Of a DNA stretch of 64,000 nt, positions 9,663 to 18,765 are shown piece by piece. The DNA comes from Bacteroidota bacterium (GTDB taxonomy: Bacteria > Bacteroidota > Bacteroidia > Bacteroidales > Lentimicrobiaceae), in assembly GCA_023417935.1 (NCBI GenBank), contig JAEZDY010000014.1:124001-188000 (forward strand). The letters run 5' to 3'. Made by a program: the position numbers and the translations under genes. Positions within the stretch are counted from its first letter, which is position 1, and each line of letters opens with the position of its first letter. The notes beneath the pieces were generated by a model. The model worked only from the letters and a program-made list of their open reading frames with translations, did not search any database and was not told the DNA's origin.

Positions 9663-11105
9663 ATGTTATTCAATTCTATAGATTTTGCTATTTTTATTCC
9701 AATAGTATTTTTCCTCTACTGGTTTGTTGCTAACCGCAACTTAAAAGTTCAAAACTGGCTACTGCTGATTGCCAGCTATGTGTTTTATGGTTGGTGGGAT
9801 TGGCGATTTCTTTCATTAATATTCTTTAGTACAATTGTTGATTATTTTGTTGGAAATGGTCTTCGTAATGTAGATAATGCCAGAAAAAGAAAACTCCTGC
9901 TGACAACAAGTATAGTTGTAAATCTGGGGCTGCTTGGATTTTATAAGTATTACAATTTCTTTCTCGACAATTTCGTAGAAGCCTTTACATTCTTTGGTTC
10001 TGAAATAAATGCAAGATCCTTAAATATAATTCTGCCGGTTGGTATTAGTTTCTATACTTTTCAAACGTTAAGTTATTCTATTGATGTTTATAGAAGAAAA
10101 CTGGAGCCTACCAAAGACTTTATTGCCTTTGCATCATTTGTAACCTTTTTTCCTCAGTTGGTCGCAGGGCCTATCGAGAGAGCAACAAATCTCTTACCCC
10201 AGTTCTTCTCAAAGAGAGAACTGACTTATGGTGATGGTGTTAATGGACTTCGACAAATATTGTGGGGCTTGTTTAAGAAGATAGTTATTGCAGACAATAG
10301 CGCTATGTTTGCCAATGAAATCTTCAATAATTCCGAAGCATATGGTGGGAGTACTCTGTTGCTAGGTACTTTTTTCTTTGCAATACAAATTTATTGTGAT
10401 TTCTCAGGTTATTCTGATATAGCTATTGGAACTGCCCGATTATTCGGTTTTAATCTTATGCGAAACTTCGCTTTCCCATATTTTTCAAGAGACATTGCTG
10501 AGTTCTGGAGAAGATGGCATATTAGTTTATCTACCTGGTTCAGAGATTATTTATATATACCCCTTGGTGGAAGCAGGGGAGGCTTATGGATGAAGGTGCG
10601 TAATACATTTATAATCTTTATTGTAAGTGGTTTCTGGCATGGTGCTAATTGGACTTTTATTATTTGGGGAGCTTTAAATGCCATTTATTTCCTACCCTTG
10701 CTTTTAAGAGAAAAAAATCGTGATAATCTTGATATTGTTGCTCAAGGTAGGCTATTGCCTTCATTGAGAGATTTTTCCAATATTTTATTGACTTTTATCC
10801 TCACACTGCTCGCATGGATATTCTTCCGTGCTGCCTCTGTTTCTGATGCATTAAACATCATTAATACAATTTTTTCTTCAAGTTTCTTCTCTGCACCACA
10901 ACTACCATTCAGAGCTTTATTGGTTTTAAGTCTGATCTCAGTTTTTATGGTGGTAGAGTGGCTAGGTCGTGAACACCAGTATGCTATTGAAAGCGTAAAC
11001 GTAAATTTCTCAAAACCAGCGCGCTGGGCAGTTTATTATTCAATTTTATTCCTGATTTTCATTTTTGCAGGAAAAGGTCAAACTTTCATTTATTTTCAAT
11101 TTTGA
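9663..11105 (+). CDS. MBOAT family membrane-bound O-acyltransferase (AlgI-like)
   Basis: A 480-residue polytopic membrane protein that moves an acyl group, usually acetyl, across the membrane for transfer to an exported polysaccharide. It has the MBOAT hallmarks: LVAGPIERATNLLPQ around residue 168, FWRRWHISLSTWFRDYLYIP around residue 280, and the catalytic His in SGFWHGANWT (His326). Length matches AlgI/DltB relatives. It is followed 5 bases later by an SGNH-like membrane-anchored protein, the same pairing as AlgI with AlgJ/AlgX in alginate acetylation. The context implies O-acetylation of the polysaccharide made by this locus. Confidence 0.92.
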   Translation: MLFNSIDFAIFIPIVFFLYWFVANRNLKVQNWLLLIASYVFYGWWDWRFLSLIFFSTIVDYFVGNGLRNVDNARKRKLLLTTSIVVNLGLLGFYKYYNFFLDNFVEAFTFFGSEINARSLNIILPVGISFYTFQTLSYSIDVYRRKLEPTKDFIAFASFVTFFPQLVAGPIERATNLLPQFFSKRELTYGDGVNGLRQILWGLFKKIVIADNSAMFANEIFNNSEAYGGSTLLLGTFFFAIQIYCDFSGYSDIAIGTARLFGFNLMRNFAFPYFSRDIAEFWRRWHISLSTWFRDYLYIPLGGSRGGLWMKVRNTFIIFIVSGFWHGANWTFIIWGALNAIYFLPLLLREKNRDNLDIVAQGRLLPSLRDFSNILLTFILTLLAWIFFRAASVSDALNIINTIFSSSFFSAPQLPFRALLVLSLISVFMVVEWLGREHQYAIESVNVNFSKPARWAVYYSILFLIFIFAGKGQTFIYFQF

Positions 11106-11110
11106 TCGCC

Positions 11111-12142
11111 ATGAAAAAGCTCATTGTTAATCTGGTCATCTTTCTGGTTCCTTTAATAGTATTTATGTTTCTGGCCGATTGGTTCCTTAGCCGACAGCTT
11201 CGTCAATCACGTGATGGGGAGTTTAGTGTATGGAATGATATTTATGACAATAAAATAAATGCTGATGTGGTAGTGTACGGATCATCACGGGCAATGGTAC
11301 ACATGGACCCCAAAATAATTAAGGATAGCTTAAATGTAAATGCATATAACCTGGGTTTGAATGGCCATAATTTTTGGTTGCAATATTTCCGACATAAAGA
11401 ACTTCTTAAACACAACAAAACGCCAAAATTTATCATTCATTCAGTAGACATATTTACGCTTGTTAAACGAACAGATCTGTTCCATATGGAGCAATTCCTG
11501 CCATACATGTTGTTCAATAAGGAAGTAAAGCAATGGACAGATTCATACCAAGGTTACACCAGGTATGATTATTATATTCCACTGATAAGGTACTACGGAC
11601 AGTATAAGACCATTGGTCGAATTTTGCAAACATCATTATTGGGATCAACTGAAGCTGATTCAGCCCGATATCTGGGGTTTTCTGCTCAACATCAGGCATG
11701 GAATGATGACCTTATTAAAGCCAGGAAAGAGTTCCCTGACTTCAGAGTGAAAATTGATTCAGCTTCAATAAAGTTATTTGAGAAGTATTTGCAGGAATGT
11801 CAGAATGCCGGGATAGGTATTGTTATGATTTATACACCAGAATATATTGAAGGGCAAGATTTTGTAAAAAACCGATCAGAAATCATTAACACATTTCATT
11901 ATCTATCCGATAAATATAACGTACCTTTTATTGACTATTCAAATGACCCGATCTCACATAAAAGGGATTACTTTTATAATGCTTCACATTTAAATGGTAC
12001 GGGTGCCCGTGTATTCACCAGCAAGATGATACATGACCTTAAGGGTAATGAGGCTGTAGCCCGATTGATACATGCCGCTGCGGACCAACAAATTCATCAG
12101 GCATCATTAAGATCGCAAGAGGTTATTTACCTGAATGAATAG
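11111..12142 (+). CDS. Membrane-anchored SGNH-like protein, partner of the MBOAT acyltransferase
   Basis: One N-terminal membrane span (about residues 4-24) is followed by a periplasmic domain. VVVYGSSRA (Ser58/Ser59) looks like SGNH block I and NASHLNGTGARVF near the C-terminus like the block V Asp/Ser-x-x-His region, although the usual Asp is replaced by Asn-Ala-Ser. LGLNGHNFW could supply the block II/III residues. The ATG at 11111 is chosen because the longer frame starts at a TTG inside the preceding gene. By analogy with AlgJ/AlgX and PatB, it should accept acyl groups from the MBOAT protein and pass them to the glycan in the periplasm. Confidence 0.75.
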   Translation: MKKLIVNLVIFLVPLIVFMFLADWFLSRQLRQSRDGEFSVWNDIYDNKINADVVVYGSSRAMVHMDPKIIKDSLNVNAYNLGLNGHNFWLQYFRHKELLKHNKTPKFIIHSVDIFTLVKRTDLFHMEQFLPYMLFNKEVKQWTDSYQGYTRYDYYIPLIRYYGQYKTIGRILQTSLLGSTEADSARYLGFSAQHQAWNDDLIKARKEFPDFRVKIDSASIKLFEKYLQECQNAGIGIVMIYTPEYIEGQDFVKNRSEIINTFHYLSDKYNVPFIDYSNDPISHKRDYFYNASHLNGTGARVFTSKMIHDLKGNEAVARLIHAAADQQIHQASLRSQEVIYLNE

Positions 12143-12196
12143 TTATTGGCTGGATATGCGGCCAGATATATGGATTTGTTTGAAGACGCCTATATT

Positions 12197-13240
12197 CTAA
12201 ACATCAATCCTGTATTTCAAGAAATACTTCTCGTATTTATCTACTAACTGGGGATGCCCCTTCTCCCAATAATCAGTCAATTTATTAAACACTTCTGAGT
12301 TCAATATTTTCTTACCGATCATCACCGGTTTCCAGATTTTGCTGTATTTGGATTTAAACCTGAAAAGAGTGTCAGCGGGATCATTTGAAGTGCCACCCCC
12401 AACATTTAATGTTTTTGCACCACCTTTAATCGAAAATTGAATGGCAGCTGAATAAAGTAAATCATTAGCCCTCAAATTCAGGCAATTGGCATCAGAACCA
12501 ACAAGATGTAAGGTTGCACGGTCGTTATAAAGAAAATACAGTCCACTTGCAATAATTTGATCATTCAGCAAAATGTGGATCAATGTAGTGTATTCCTTTA
12601 GTAATTTTAAAATATTATCGAAGTAACTGTTTTCAAAGTGGTAGTAAGGCAACATTTCAAGTCTATCGGCGGTCTTTTTGTATAGGTCAGTAAATTCTTG
12701 CAAATAATTCAAATCCGTATCATAGAGAATTGTAAGTCCATTATTTATTGCTTTATTGACATTTTGTCTTGCCTGCTTATCAGGAATTTTATAATCAGAA
12801 TTAGTTTCAACATATACGTTTTGTCGTACAATGCTATATGAGGCATCTCTTTTTATTGATTTAATTAAAGGATTTTCTCTAATAAATTCAGCAATAACAT
12901 TATTATCATGAAGCCATTCATCAGTCAAACTGTTAAATTTGGCTTCAATAAATGGCGGAATATGATTTGAGTTAGCAATTACACCCCCGTAGCCATAAGC
13001 GCTTTGAATATCAAAGTAATCGTGGTTAAGATCGTAATTGGTAATTTTGCTCAGGAAGAAAGGATATAGAATATGATATCCCTCAAATTCCAGGTACAAG
13101 CAAAACGGCTCTGCCTTTTCATGTTCAATCCATGATCTGAACCATTGAGGGGTGTAGTTCAAATCCTTATTTGATACAGGAATGTGTTCAAGTGCTTTTT
13201 CCCATTCATTACTTTCCGCCGATAAAACTTTCAAATCCAT
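12197..13240 (-). CDS. GNAT/FemAB-like acyl- or aminoacyl-transferase of the polysaccharide locus
   Basis: A 347-residue protein with the double-GNAT architecture of the BioF2-like/FemAB group. The C-terminal half shows HILLNDQIIASGLYFLYND followed by LHLVGSDANCLNLRANDLLY and KTLNVGGGTSNDPADTLFRFKSKYS, a run typical of acetyltransferase-6-like proteins in capsule loci. No membrane span is seen. The start overlaps the stop of the DegT aminotransferase by one base (TAATG), so translation is probably coupled, and the likely role is acylating the amino sugar made by that enzyme. The acyl donor cannot be told from sequence. Confidence 0.75.
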   Translation of the reverse strand: MDLKVLSAESNEWEKALEHIPVSNKDLNYTPQWFRSWIEHEKAEPFCLYLEFEGYHILYPFFLSKITNYDLNHDYFDIQSAYGYGGVIANSNHIPPFIEAKFNSLTDEWLHDNNVIAEFIRENPLIKSIKRDASYSIVRQNVYVETNSDYKIPDKQARQNVNKAINNGLTILYDTDLNYLQEFTDLYKKTADRLEMLPYYHFENSYFDNILKLLKEYTTLIHILLNDQIIASGLYFLYNDRATLHLVGSDANCLNLRANDLLYSAAIQFSIKGGAKTLNVGGGTSNDPADTLFRFKSKYSKIWKPVMIGKKILNSEVFNKLTDYWEKGHPQLVDKYEKYFLKYRIDV

Positions 13241-14337
13241 TAATTCGTTGTATAAAATGAACGTATTACAGAAACAATCTCGCTTACATCTTCATATGAA
13301 AGGTCGGGGTAGCTTGGTAAATTTATACCTCTCCAGCCAAGGTCTTCCGCAACTTTAAATTGTTGGTAATTTTCTGCATACATTGGCATGGTATGAACAG
13401 GATGAAAAACAGGGCGTGTTTCTATGTCATTTTCTTTCATGAATTCTCTTAACCTATTCCTTTCCTGGGGAGTCTGAGCCAAAATAGTAAACATCCAATA
13501 GGTGTGCCTAACATCCCCAACCGGGTTATGAAAAGTAAGAGGCAAATCACCAAGCATCTCAAAATACCAATCTGCTATTTGTCTTTTCTTATCAATTATT
13601 TCATCAGCTCTCTCTAACTGTGCCAGTCCAATTGCTGCTGCAATATTTGTCATCCTGTAGTTAAATCCGGTTATTTCATGCCAGTACTCTCTGTGTCTTG
13701 CTAAACCTTGTCCCTTAAAAAGATTGACCCTGTCGATCAAAGTTTTATTATTTGAAACTACCATGCCACCTTCACCGGTTGTAATTGTTTTATTGCCGAA
13801 GAAACTGAACACGCCTATGTCACCAATGGTACCTGTGAATTTATCCTTGTATTTTGAGCCAAAACTTTCGGCAGAATCTTCAATTAATGCAATGTTGTTA
13901 TTTTGGGCGATCTCTTTAAGATCATCCATTTCACAGGGGTGACCATAAATATGGACTGCCATTATTGCTTTAGTGTATGGGGTGATCTTTTTTATAACCT
14001 CTTGAGGGTCAATTTGCCAGGTGTTTTTGTCAGAATCAGCAAATACAGGTGTTGCACCACAATAAACTATGGCATTCACAGAAGCAATATACGTCAAGGT
14101 AGGAACTATTACTTCATCACCCGGCCCAATACCCAAAGCCAGCAGGGCAATATGCAAGGCAACCGTAGCATTGCAGGTAGTTGATGCATAATCAGCACCA
14201 ATATACTTTGCGAAGCTCTGCTCAAATTCCCTGACATATTTGCCCTGCCAGGTTAACCAATTATCGTCTAAACAGTCATTAACATATTTACGCTCGTTAC
14301 CCTTGAGTGATGGTTGGTACACAGGAAATTTATACAT
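13240..14337 (-). CDS. DegT/DnrJ/EryC1/StrS-type sugar aminotransferase
   Basis: A 365-residue PLP enzyme that converts a keto-sugar nucleotide to an amino sugar. ATTCNATVALHIALLALG (near residue 52) binds the cofactor phosphate, LIEDSAESFGSKYKDKFTG supplies the Asp/Ser contacts, and FSFFGNKTITTGEGG holds the Schiff-base lysine (Lys183). Length is normal for the family. It is coupled to the GNAT-like gene downstream and follows the tandem flippases, so an acylated amino sugar is probably part of the repeat unit. A second, more distant DegT-type enzyme is encoded at 48785-49942. Confidence 0.92.
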   Translation of the reverse strand: MYKFPVYQPSLKGNERKYVNDCLDDNWLTWQGKYVREFEQSFAKYIGADYASTTCNATVALHIALLALGIGPGDEVIVPTLTYIASVNAIVYCGATPVFADSDKNTWQIDPQEVIKKITPYTKAIMAVHIYGHPCEMDDLKEIAQNNNIALIEDSAESFGSKYKDKFTGTIGDIGVFSFFGNKTITTGEGGMVVSNNKTLIDRVNLFKGQGLARHREYWHEITGFNYRMTNIAAAIGLAQLERADEIIDKKRQIADWYFEMLGDLPLTFHNPVGDVRHTYWMFTILAQTPQERNRLREFMKENDIETRPVFHPVHTMPMYAENYQQFKVAEDLGWRGINLPSYPDLSYEDVSEIVSVIRSFYTTN

Positions 14338-14402
14338 AAGTTTAGTGGTATTCTTTACTGCATGCTAAACATAATACAATGCCGTTAGTTTAAAAAATTT
14401 AT

Positions 14403-15785
14403 CTATTTGCCCCAAATTCCAAAATCTTTTCTATTAATAATTTTCAAGTATTGAATTGGAGATAAAATTGCAACAGGCACATAGGCCAGGGAGGATCCTA
14501 ATACAACTCCCGCTGCACCCATACCAACATATTTGGAGAAGTAGATTGCAAGTGGCACACTTATTATTGCTGCAAAAACGGTAGAGTATAATTGAAGTTT
14601 AATTTTGCCGGTACCATTTATGAAATAGGTAAAAATGCTTATCCAAACATTAATAAGCACAAACAGGGCTGAGGTGAGTGATAATATAAATGGCACTGTT
14701 GCTTTTTCACCTACCCATAAGAGGTAAAACTGATCTGAAAACACCACCATTATTACCAGCAGTATCGCAATTCCTAACCAAATTCCTACTAAGTACTTTG
14801 TAGTTTTTTTAATCCAGGGGATATCACCTTTCACATAGGCTTCAGTAAAAGCTGACCAATAAGTATTGGCAATTATTACAAACCCCATTGATATAAGACC
14901 AAAGTACCGATAAGCTACATTATAAGAAGTAACAGCCTCCGGTCCAACCACATGTGTTATAATTATGTTGTTAGCCGATAGTACTACTACTATCGTAATC
15001 TGAATAATGAAAAATTGAACCCCGAGTCCGGCCAAATCTTTGAAATATTTGAAATTTACATATTTGAAAGTAGGCTTGTAAGGCTTGTACTCTTTATTAT
15101 AAAAGTAAATAGACGCAAGGGTAAGCACAATAACCGGTGATGCTCCAAGGATTAAGCCCAGGTTGACTAATGATGGTTGAGTGAAATGCATTAATAGCAA
15201 TACTCCAATCAGTGAAATTGAGTTACCCAAAGGTTCAAAAGTATTACTTATAGCTGGCCTTTGGTCCGCAACAATTATTACGGCAATGAGTTTTAGTACA
15301 AATCTGATCAGGAAAAATCCCACGGTTAACTGAACAAGGATTCGCAATTCCTTTGCAAGATTGCCGGGTGCATTTAAAATGGCTGCCCAATCTATAAAGG
15401 GTGAAATAGCCATAAATGCTATGAGAAACAAGCCAAAGATTGCCGAGAGTGCTGCATAGGTGGTGCTCACATAAGTTTTGGCCATTTCAGGTTCATTATT
15501 TGCCATTGATTCAGCAAATTTGTTGCGTAACCCATTGCCAAGCCCTATATCAAAATATCCTATCCATGCAACTACAGAACTAAGGGTTATCCAAATTCCA
15601 TATTCAACAGTGCCGAGGTAATTGATCAGCAGTGGTACGAAAATAAAACCAATAACAATGCTGATTCCTTTTATAAAGAATGAGATAAAAATGTTTTTCC
15701 TGGCTTTTACGGATCGAACGTGACCAGAATTAATTTGTGATATCAGTAGCTCACTAATTTTTGAGATAAATCCTATTTTGACCAT
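14403..15785 (-). CDS. Wzx-type polysaccharide flippase (second of two tandem paralogues)
   Basis: A 460-residue protein with about 12-14 hydrophobic spans and the MATE/MVF-like polysaccharide-export pattern: an N-terminal basic stretch, then WITLSSVVAWIGYFDIGLG and NGLRNKFAESM. It should flip an undecaprenyl-linked repeat unit across the inner membrane. It overlaps its paralogue by 13 nt, and the two align throughout (for example WITLSSVVAWIGYFDIGLG against WLTLSSIIAWFGFFDVGLG), showing an old tandem duplication with divergence. Both copies look intact. Whether they act on different glycans or as partners is unknown. Confidence 0.88.
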   Translation of the reverse strand: MVKIGFISKISELLISQINSGHVRSVKARKNIFISFFIKGISIVIGFIFVPLLINYLGTVEYGIWITLSSVVAWIGYFDIGLGNGLRNKFAESMANNEPEMAKTYVSTTYAALSAIFGLFLIAFMAISPFIDWAAILNAPGNLAKELRILVQLTVGFFLIRFVLKLIAVIIVADQRPAISNTFEPLGNSISLIGVLLLMHFTQPSLVNLGLILGASPVIVLTLASIYFYNKEYKPYKPTFKYVNFKYFKDLAGLGVQFFIIQITIVVVLSANNIIITHVVGPEAVTSYNVAYRYFGLISMGFVIIANTYWSAFTEAYVKGDIPWIKKTTKYLVGIWLGIAILLVIMVVFSDQFYLLWVGEKATVPFILSLTSALFVLINVWISIFTYFINGTGKIKLQLYSTVFAAIISVPLAIYFSKYVGMGAAGVVLGSSLAYVPVAILSPIQYLKIINRKDFGIWGK

Positions 15786-17137
15786 ATTCCGGTATCAGTT
15801 TTATTCAAAATCTTGCTGTATTGCAGAGGACCTATTATTACTCCGGGTAGCAAACACAGGCAAGTGCCCAACATTACGCCTGATGACCCCATATTAAGTT
15901 CTTTTGCAAGAAACACCGATATTGGAATATTTAGTAGAGCCATAATAATTGATGAGTAAACCTGAAGAGTAATTTTTCCGGTGCCATTAATAAAATAAAC
16001 GAATATGTTATTCCATGTGCTTATTACAATAAAAAGCCCCATAAAGAGTGATAACATAAATGGTATGATAATCTCTTTTCCAATCCACAGAGTATAGAAC
16101 CAGTTAGCTGATATGAGCATTATAACTGTTATCATAACAATGAGCAACCAAACCCTGATTAATTTACTATTTGTATTTTTAATCCAGCTTGTATCATCCT
16201 GCACATAAGCCTGTGTATAAGCTGACCACATTGGAGTCATAATTATGGCAAAACCCATCGTTAGAATACTGAAATATTTATAAGCTATGTTGTATATGGT
16301 AACCTCTGAAGGACCAAGAATACGTGTGATTATCAGGTTATCAGTTGAAAATATCACAAGTACTGCAATCTGAATAATGAAGAACTTCATACCTAGTCCG
16401 GCCAATGATTTAAACTTCGTAAGATCAATATATTTATACGACGGTCTGTATTTATGGTACGCGGAACTAAAGAAAACCATTGAGGCTGTTGCTAGCACAA
16501 CAACTGGAGCTATTGTAACAACAAGCACAAAATTCTCTAATGAGCCTGAGGTTGTTTGGGTTAATAAATAAATTGCCACCAGTGCAATGATATTTGAAAT
16601 GGGATCAAAAGTACTGCTGAGTGCAGTGCGCTGATCAGCAATTATAATTACAGAGATGAGTTTTAACACCATCCTTACAAGGAAGAGTGTAAAAACAAAA
16701 AAAGCAATTGTATTGAGATTATAATCTGAGCCCGAAGGCGCCCGTAGAAGTGAATTCCATTCTACCAGGGGATTAAGTAGTACAAATGCAAGCCAGATAA
16801 TGCCCATAATTATTGCCAGGCCTGCATAAGTGGTACTTACATAGGTTCGTGCAAGTTCAGTATTATTCAGTGAAACAGCCTCAGTAAATTTATTTCTCAA
16901 GCCATTTCCTAACCCAACATCGAAGAAACCAAACCAAGCTATAATCGAGCTGAGTGTTAACCATATGCCATAATCTGCGGTTCCCAGGTAGTTAAGGGTA
17001 ATTGGCACCAGTATAAAACTTGTAGCTATGCTAATGCCCTTTATCCCTATAGAGTATAGGATGTTAACTTTTACCTTGCGGCTTCTTTCACTGCCTCCTT
17101 TAACCAGCCGTTTCATAAAAGTGGCAGCGTCATTCAT
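15773..17137 (-). CDS. Wzx-type polysaccharide flippase (first of two tandem paralogues)
   Basis: A 454-residue polytopic membrane protein, paralogous to the next gene along its full length. It has a basic N-terminus (KGGSERSRKVKVN), WLTLSSIIAWFGFFDVGLG, NGLRNKFTEAVS, ARTYVSTTYAG, and FINGTGKITLQVYSS in the C-terminal half, all mirrored in the paralogue. Its ATG overlaps the stop of the ALDH7-type dehydrogenase gene as ATGA, an unexpected link between an amino-acid catabolic enzyme and polysaccharide export. The duplicated arrangement and shared reading direction point to a single transcript. Confidence 0.88.
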   Translation of the reverse strand: MNDAATFMKRLVKGGSERSRKVKVNILYSIGIKGISIATSFILVPITLNYLGTADYGIWLTLSSIIAWFGFFDVGLGNGLRNKFTEAVSLNNTELARTYVSTTYAGLAIIMGIIWLAFVLLNPLVEWNSLLRAPSGSDYNLNTIAFFVFTLFLVRMVLKLISVIIIADQRTALSSTFDPISNIIALVAIYLLTQTTSGSLENFVLVVTIAPVVVLATASMVFFSSAYHKYRPSYKYIDLTKFKSLAGLGMKFFIIQIAVLVIFSTDNLIITRILGPSEVTIYNIAYKYFSILTMGFAIIMTPMWSAYTQAYVQDDTSWIKNTNSKLIRVWLLIVMITVIMLISANWFYTLWIGKEIIIPFMLSLFMGLFIVISTWNNIFVYFINGTGKITLQVYSSIIMALLNIPISVFLAKELNMGSSGVMLGTCLCLLPGVIIGPLQYSKILNKTDTGIWSK

Positions 17138-18705
17138 ACCGGATTATTTTCTAGGTTGAATGTGATTCCCTGGGCTAGTGGAAGCTCGGTTGAATAATTT
17201 ATAGTGTTTGTTTGTCTTCTCATGTAAGCTTTCCATGAATCTGATCCTGATTCCCTACCTCCACCGGTATCTTTTTCTCCTCCAAATGCCCCGCCTATTT
17301 CAGCTCCGTTTGTAGCAATATTCACATTGGCAATGCCACAGTCGGAACCCCTGTGCGACAGAAAGTATTCTGTTTCCATGATGTGGTTTGAAAATATTGA
17401 AGATGAAAGGCCCTGAGGTACATCATTGTTGATGTCCACAGCCTCCTCAATCGTTCTATACTTTATTAAATAAACTATGGGTGCAAAGGTTTCTTCCTGT
17501 ACAATCTTGTAATGATTTTCAACTTCAGCAATACATGGGACAACATAACAACCCGACTCATATCCATCACCTGATAGCACTGATCCTCCATAAGCGATGC
17601 TTCCACCTTCTTTAATTATGTGCTTTTGTGCCTCTATGAACTGATTTACCGCATCAGTATCAACCAATGGACCTAATATCGAATCTCCGTTTAGTGGATG
17701 CCCAATACGAAGCTGCTTATATGCACCTATCAGCTTTTGTTTAAAATCCTCGTAAATATCTTCATGAATGATAAGCCTGCGGGTTGAAGTACACCTCTGT
17801 CCTGCTGTAGCAATTGCTCCGAACAAACTGCCCATAAGTGCTAATTGGAGATTAGCGTGTTGGGAAATTATAATAGCATTATTTCCCCCCAGCTCCAATA
17901 TTGTTTTACCCAGTCGCTGCCCGACAATCTTACTAACATGTCTGCCAACTCTGGTTGATCCGGTTACAGAAACTAAAGATACCCTTCGGTCACTAAGCAT
18001 AAGGTCACCAATTGATGATGAGCTTCCGGCAATAAGATTAAGCACCCCTTCAGGTACATTGTTTTCGGAGAGTGTCTTCTCAAGGATTTTATGCACCGCA
18101 ATTGCGCTGAGCATAACCTTTGATGAAGGTTTCCAAATAACCACATCACCGCACACAAGTGCTATCATAGCATTCCATGCCCAAACAGCTACAGGGAAGT
18201 TAAAAGCTGAGATTACACCCACAACTCCAATGGGATGATATTGCTCATACATCCTGTGCTTTTCTCTCTCTGAATGCATGGTGTAACCATAAAGCTGTCG
18301 CGACAATCCCACAGCATAATCAGCAATATCTATCATTTCCTGAACCTCACCTAAGCCTTCCTGGTATACTTTACCCATTTCATAGCTAACAAGTGATCCA
18401 AGTTCATGCTTGTACTCCCTTAGGCGCAATCCAATTTGCCTTACTATCTCACCACGTTTTGGTGCAGGTACAGAACTCCATATAGTATAGGCTTCCCTGG
18501 CTTTAAGTATGATTTTTTCATAGTCTTCAGGGCCAGCCTGACTTACAGATGCAATTTTTTTTCCGTCGGCGGGCGAATAGCTTGTAATCTCAGCTCCATC
18601 GGTTTTTAACCATTCAGTACCGGTACAGGCACCATCATTCATTATCTCCACCCCTAAACCTGCCATAAAGCCCGGGAGGGCTATCGTATTGCTCATATCT
18701 TCCAT
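17134..18705 (-). CDS. ALDH7-type aldehyde dehydrogenase (alpha-aminoadipic semialdehyde dehydrogenase-like)
   Basis: An NAD-dependent aldehyde dehydrogenase of the antiquitin (ALDH7A1) branch. Diagnostic segments are EQYHPIGVVGVISAFNFPV, WKPSSK for cofactor binding, FTGST-like VTGSTRVGRHV, LELGGNNAI with the general-base Glu, TAGQRCTSTRRL with the catalytic Cys, and EIGGAFGGEKDTGGGRESGS at the C-terminus, which is characteristic of ALDH7. The ATG at 18705 is preferred; the frame reaches 18732 only through a TTG, and an ATG at 18696 is also possible. In the family this enzyme oxidises 2-aminoadipate semialdehyde in lysine breakdown. It lies between wtpA and a flippase it overlaps by 4 nt. Confidence 0.9.
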   Translation of the reverse strand: MEDMSNTIALPGFMAGLGVEIMNDGACTGTEWLKTDGAEITSYSPADGKKIASVSQAGPEDYEKIILKAREAYTIWSSVPAPKRGEIVRQIGLRLREYKHELGSLVSYEMGKVYQEGLGEVQEMIDIADYAVGLSRQLYGYTMHSEREKHRMYEQYHPIGVVGVISAFNFPVAVWAWNAMIALVCGDVVIWKPSSKVMLSAIAVHKILEKTLSENNVPEGVLNLIAGSSSSIGDLMLSDRRVSLVSVTGSTRVGRHVSKIVGQRLGKTILELGGNNAIIISQHANLQLALMGSLFGAIATAGQRCTSTRRLIIHEDIYEDFKQKLIGAYKQLRIGHPLNGDSILGPLVDTDAVNQFIEAQKHIIKEGGSIAYGGSVLSGDGYESGCYVVPCIAEVENHYKIVQEETFAPIVYLIKYRTIEEAVDINNDVPQGLSSSIFSNHIMETEYFLSHRGSDCGIANVNIATNGAEIGGAFGGEKDTGGGRESGSDSWKAYMRRQTNTINYSTELPLAQGITFNLENNPV

Positions 18706-18765
18706 CTTAGAATATTTTTGTTCACTTAACAATATTGAACAATGAAAGTTTAAGCGGATGTCATA

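Noticed and set aside
12143..12196. GGCTGG/CCAG weak hairpin between convergent genes
   Set aside because: Stem only four pairs and no T-run.
17768..18238. 156-codon plus-strand frame inside the ALDH7 gene
   Set aside because: It is antisense to a gene with all ALDH motifs and has no independent support.
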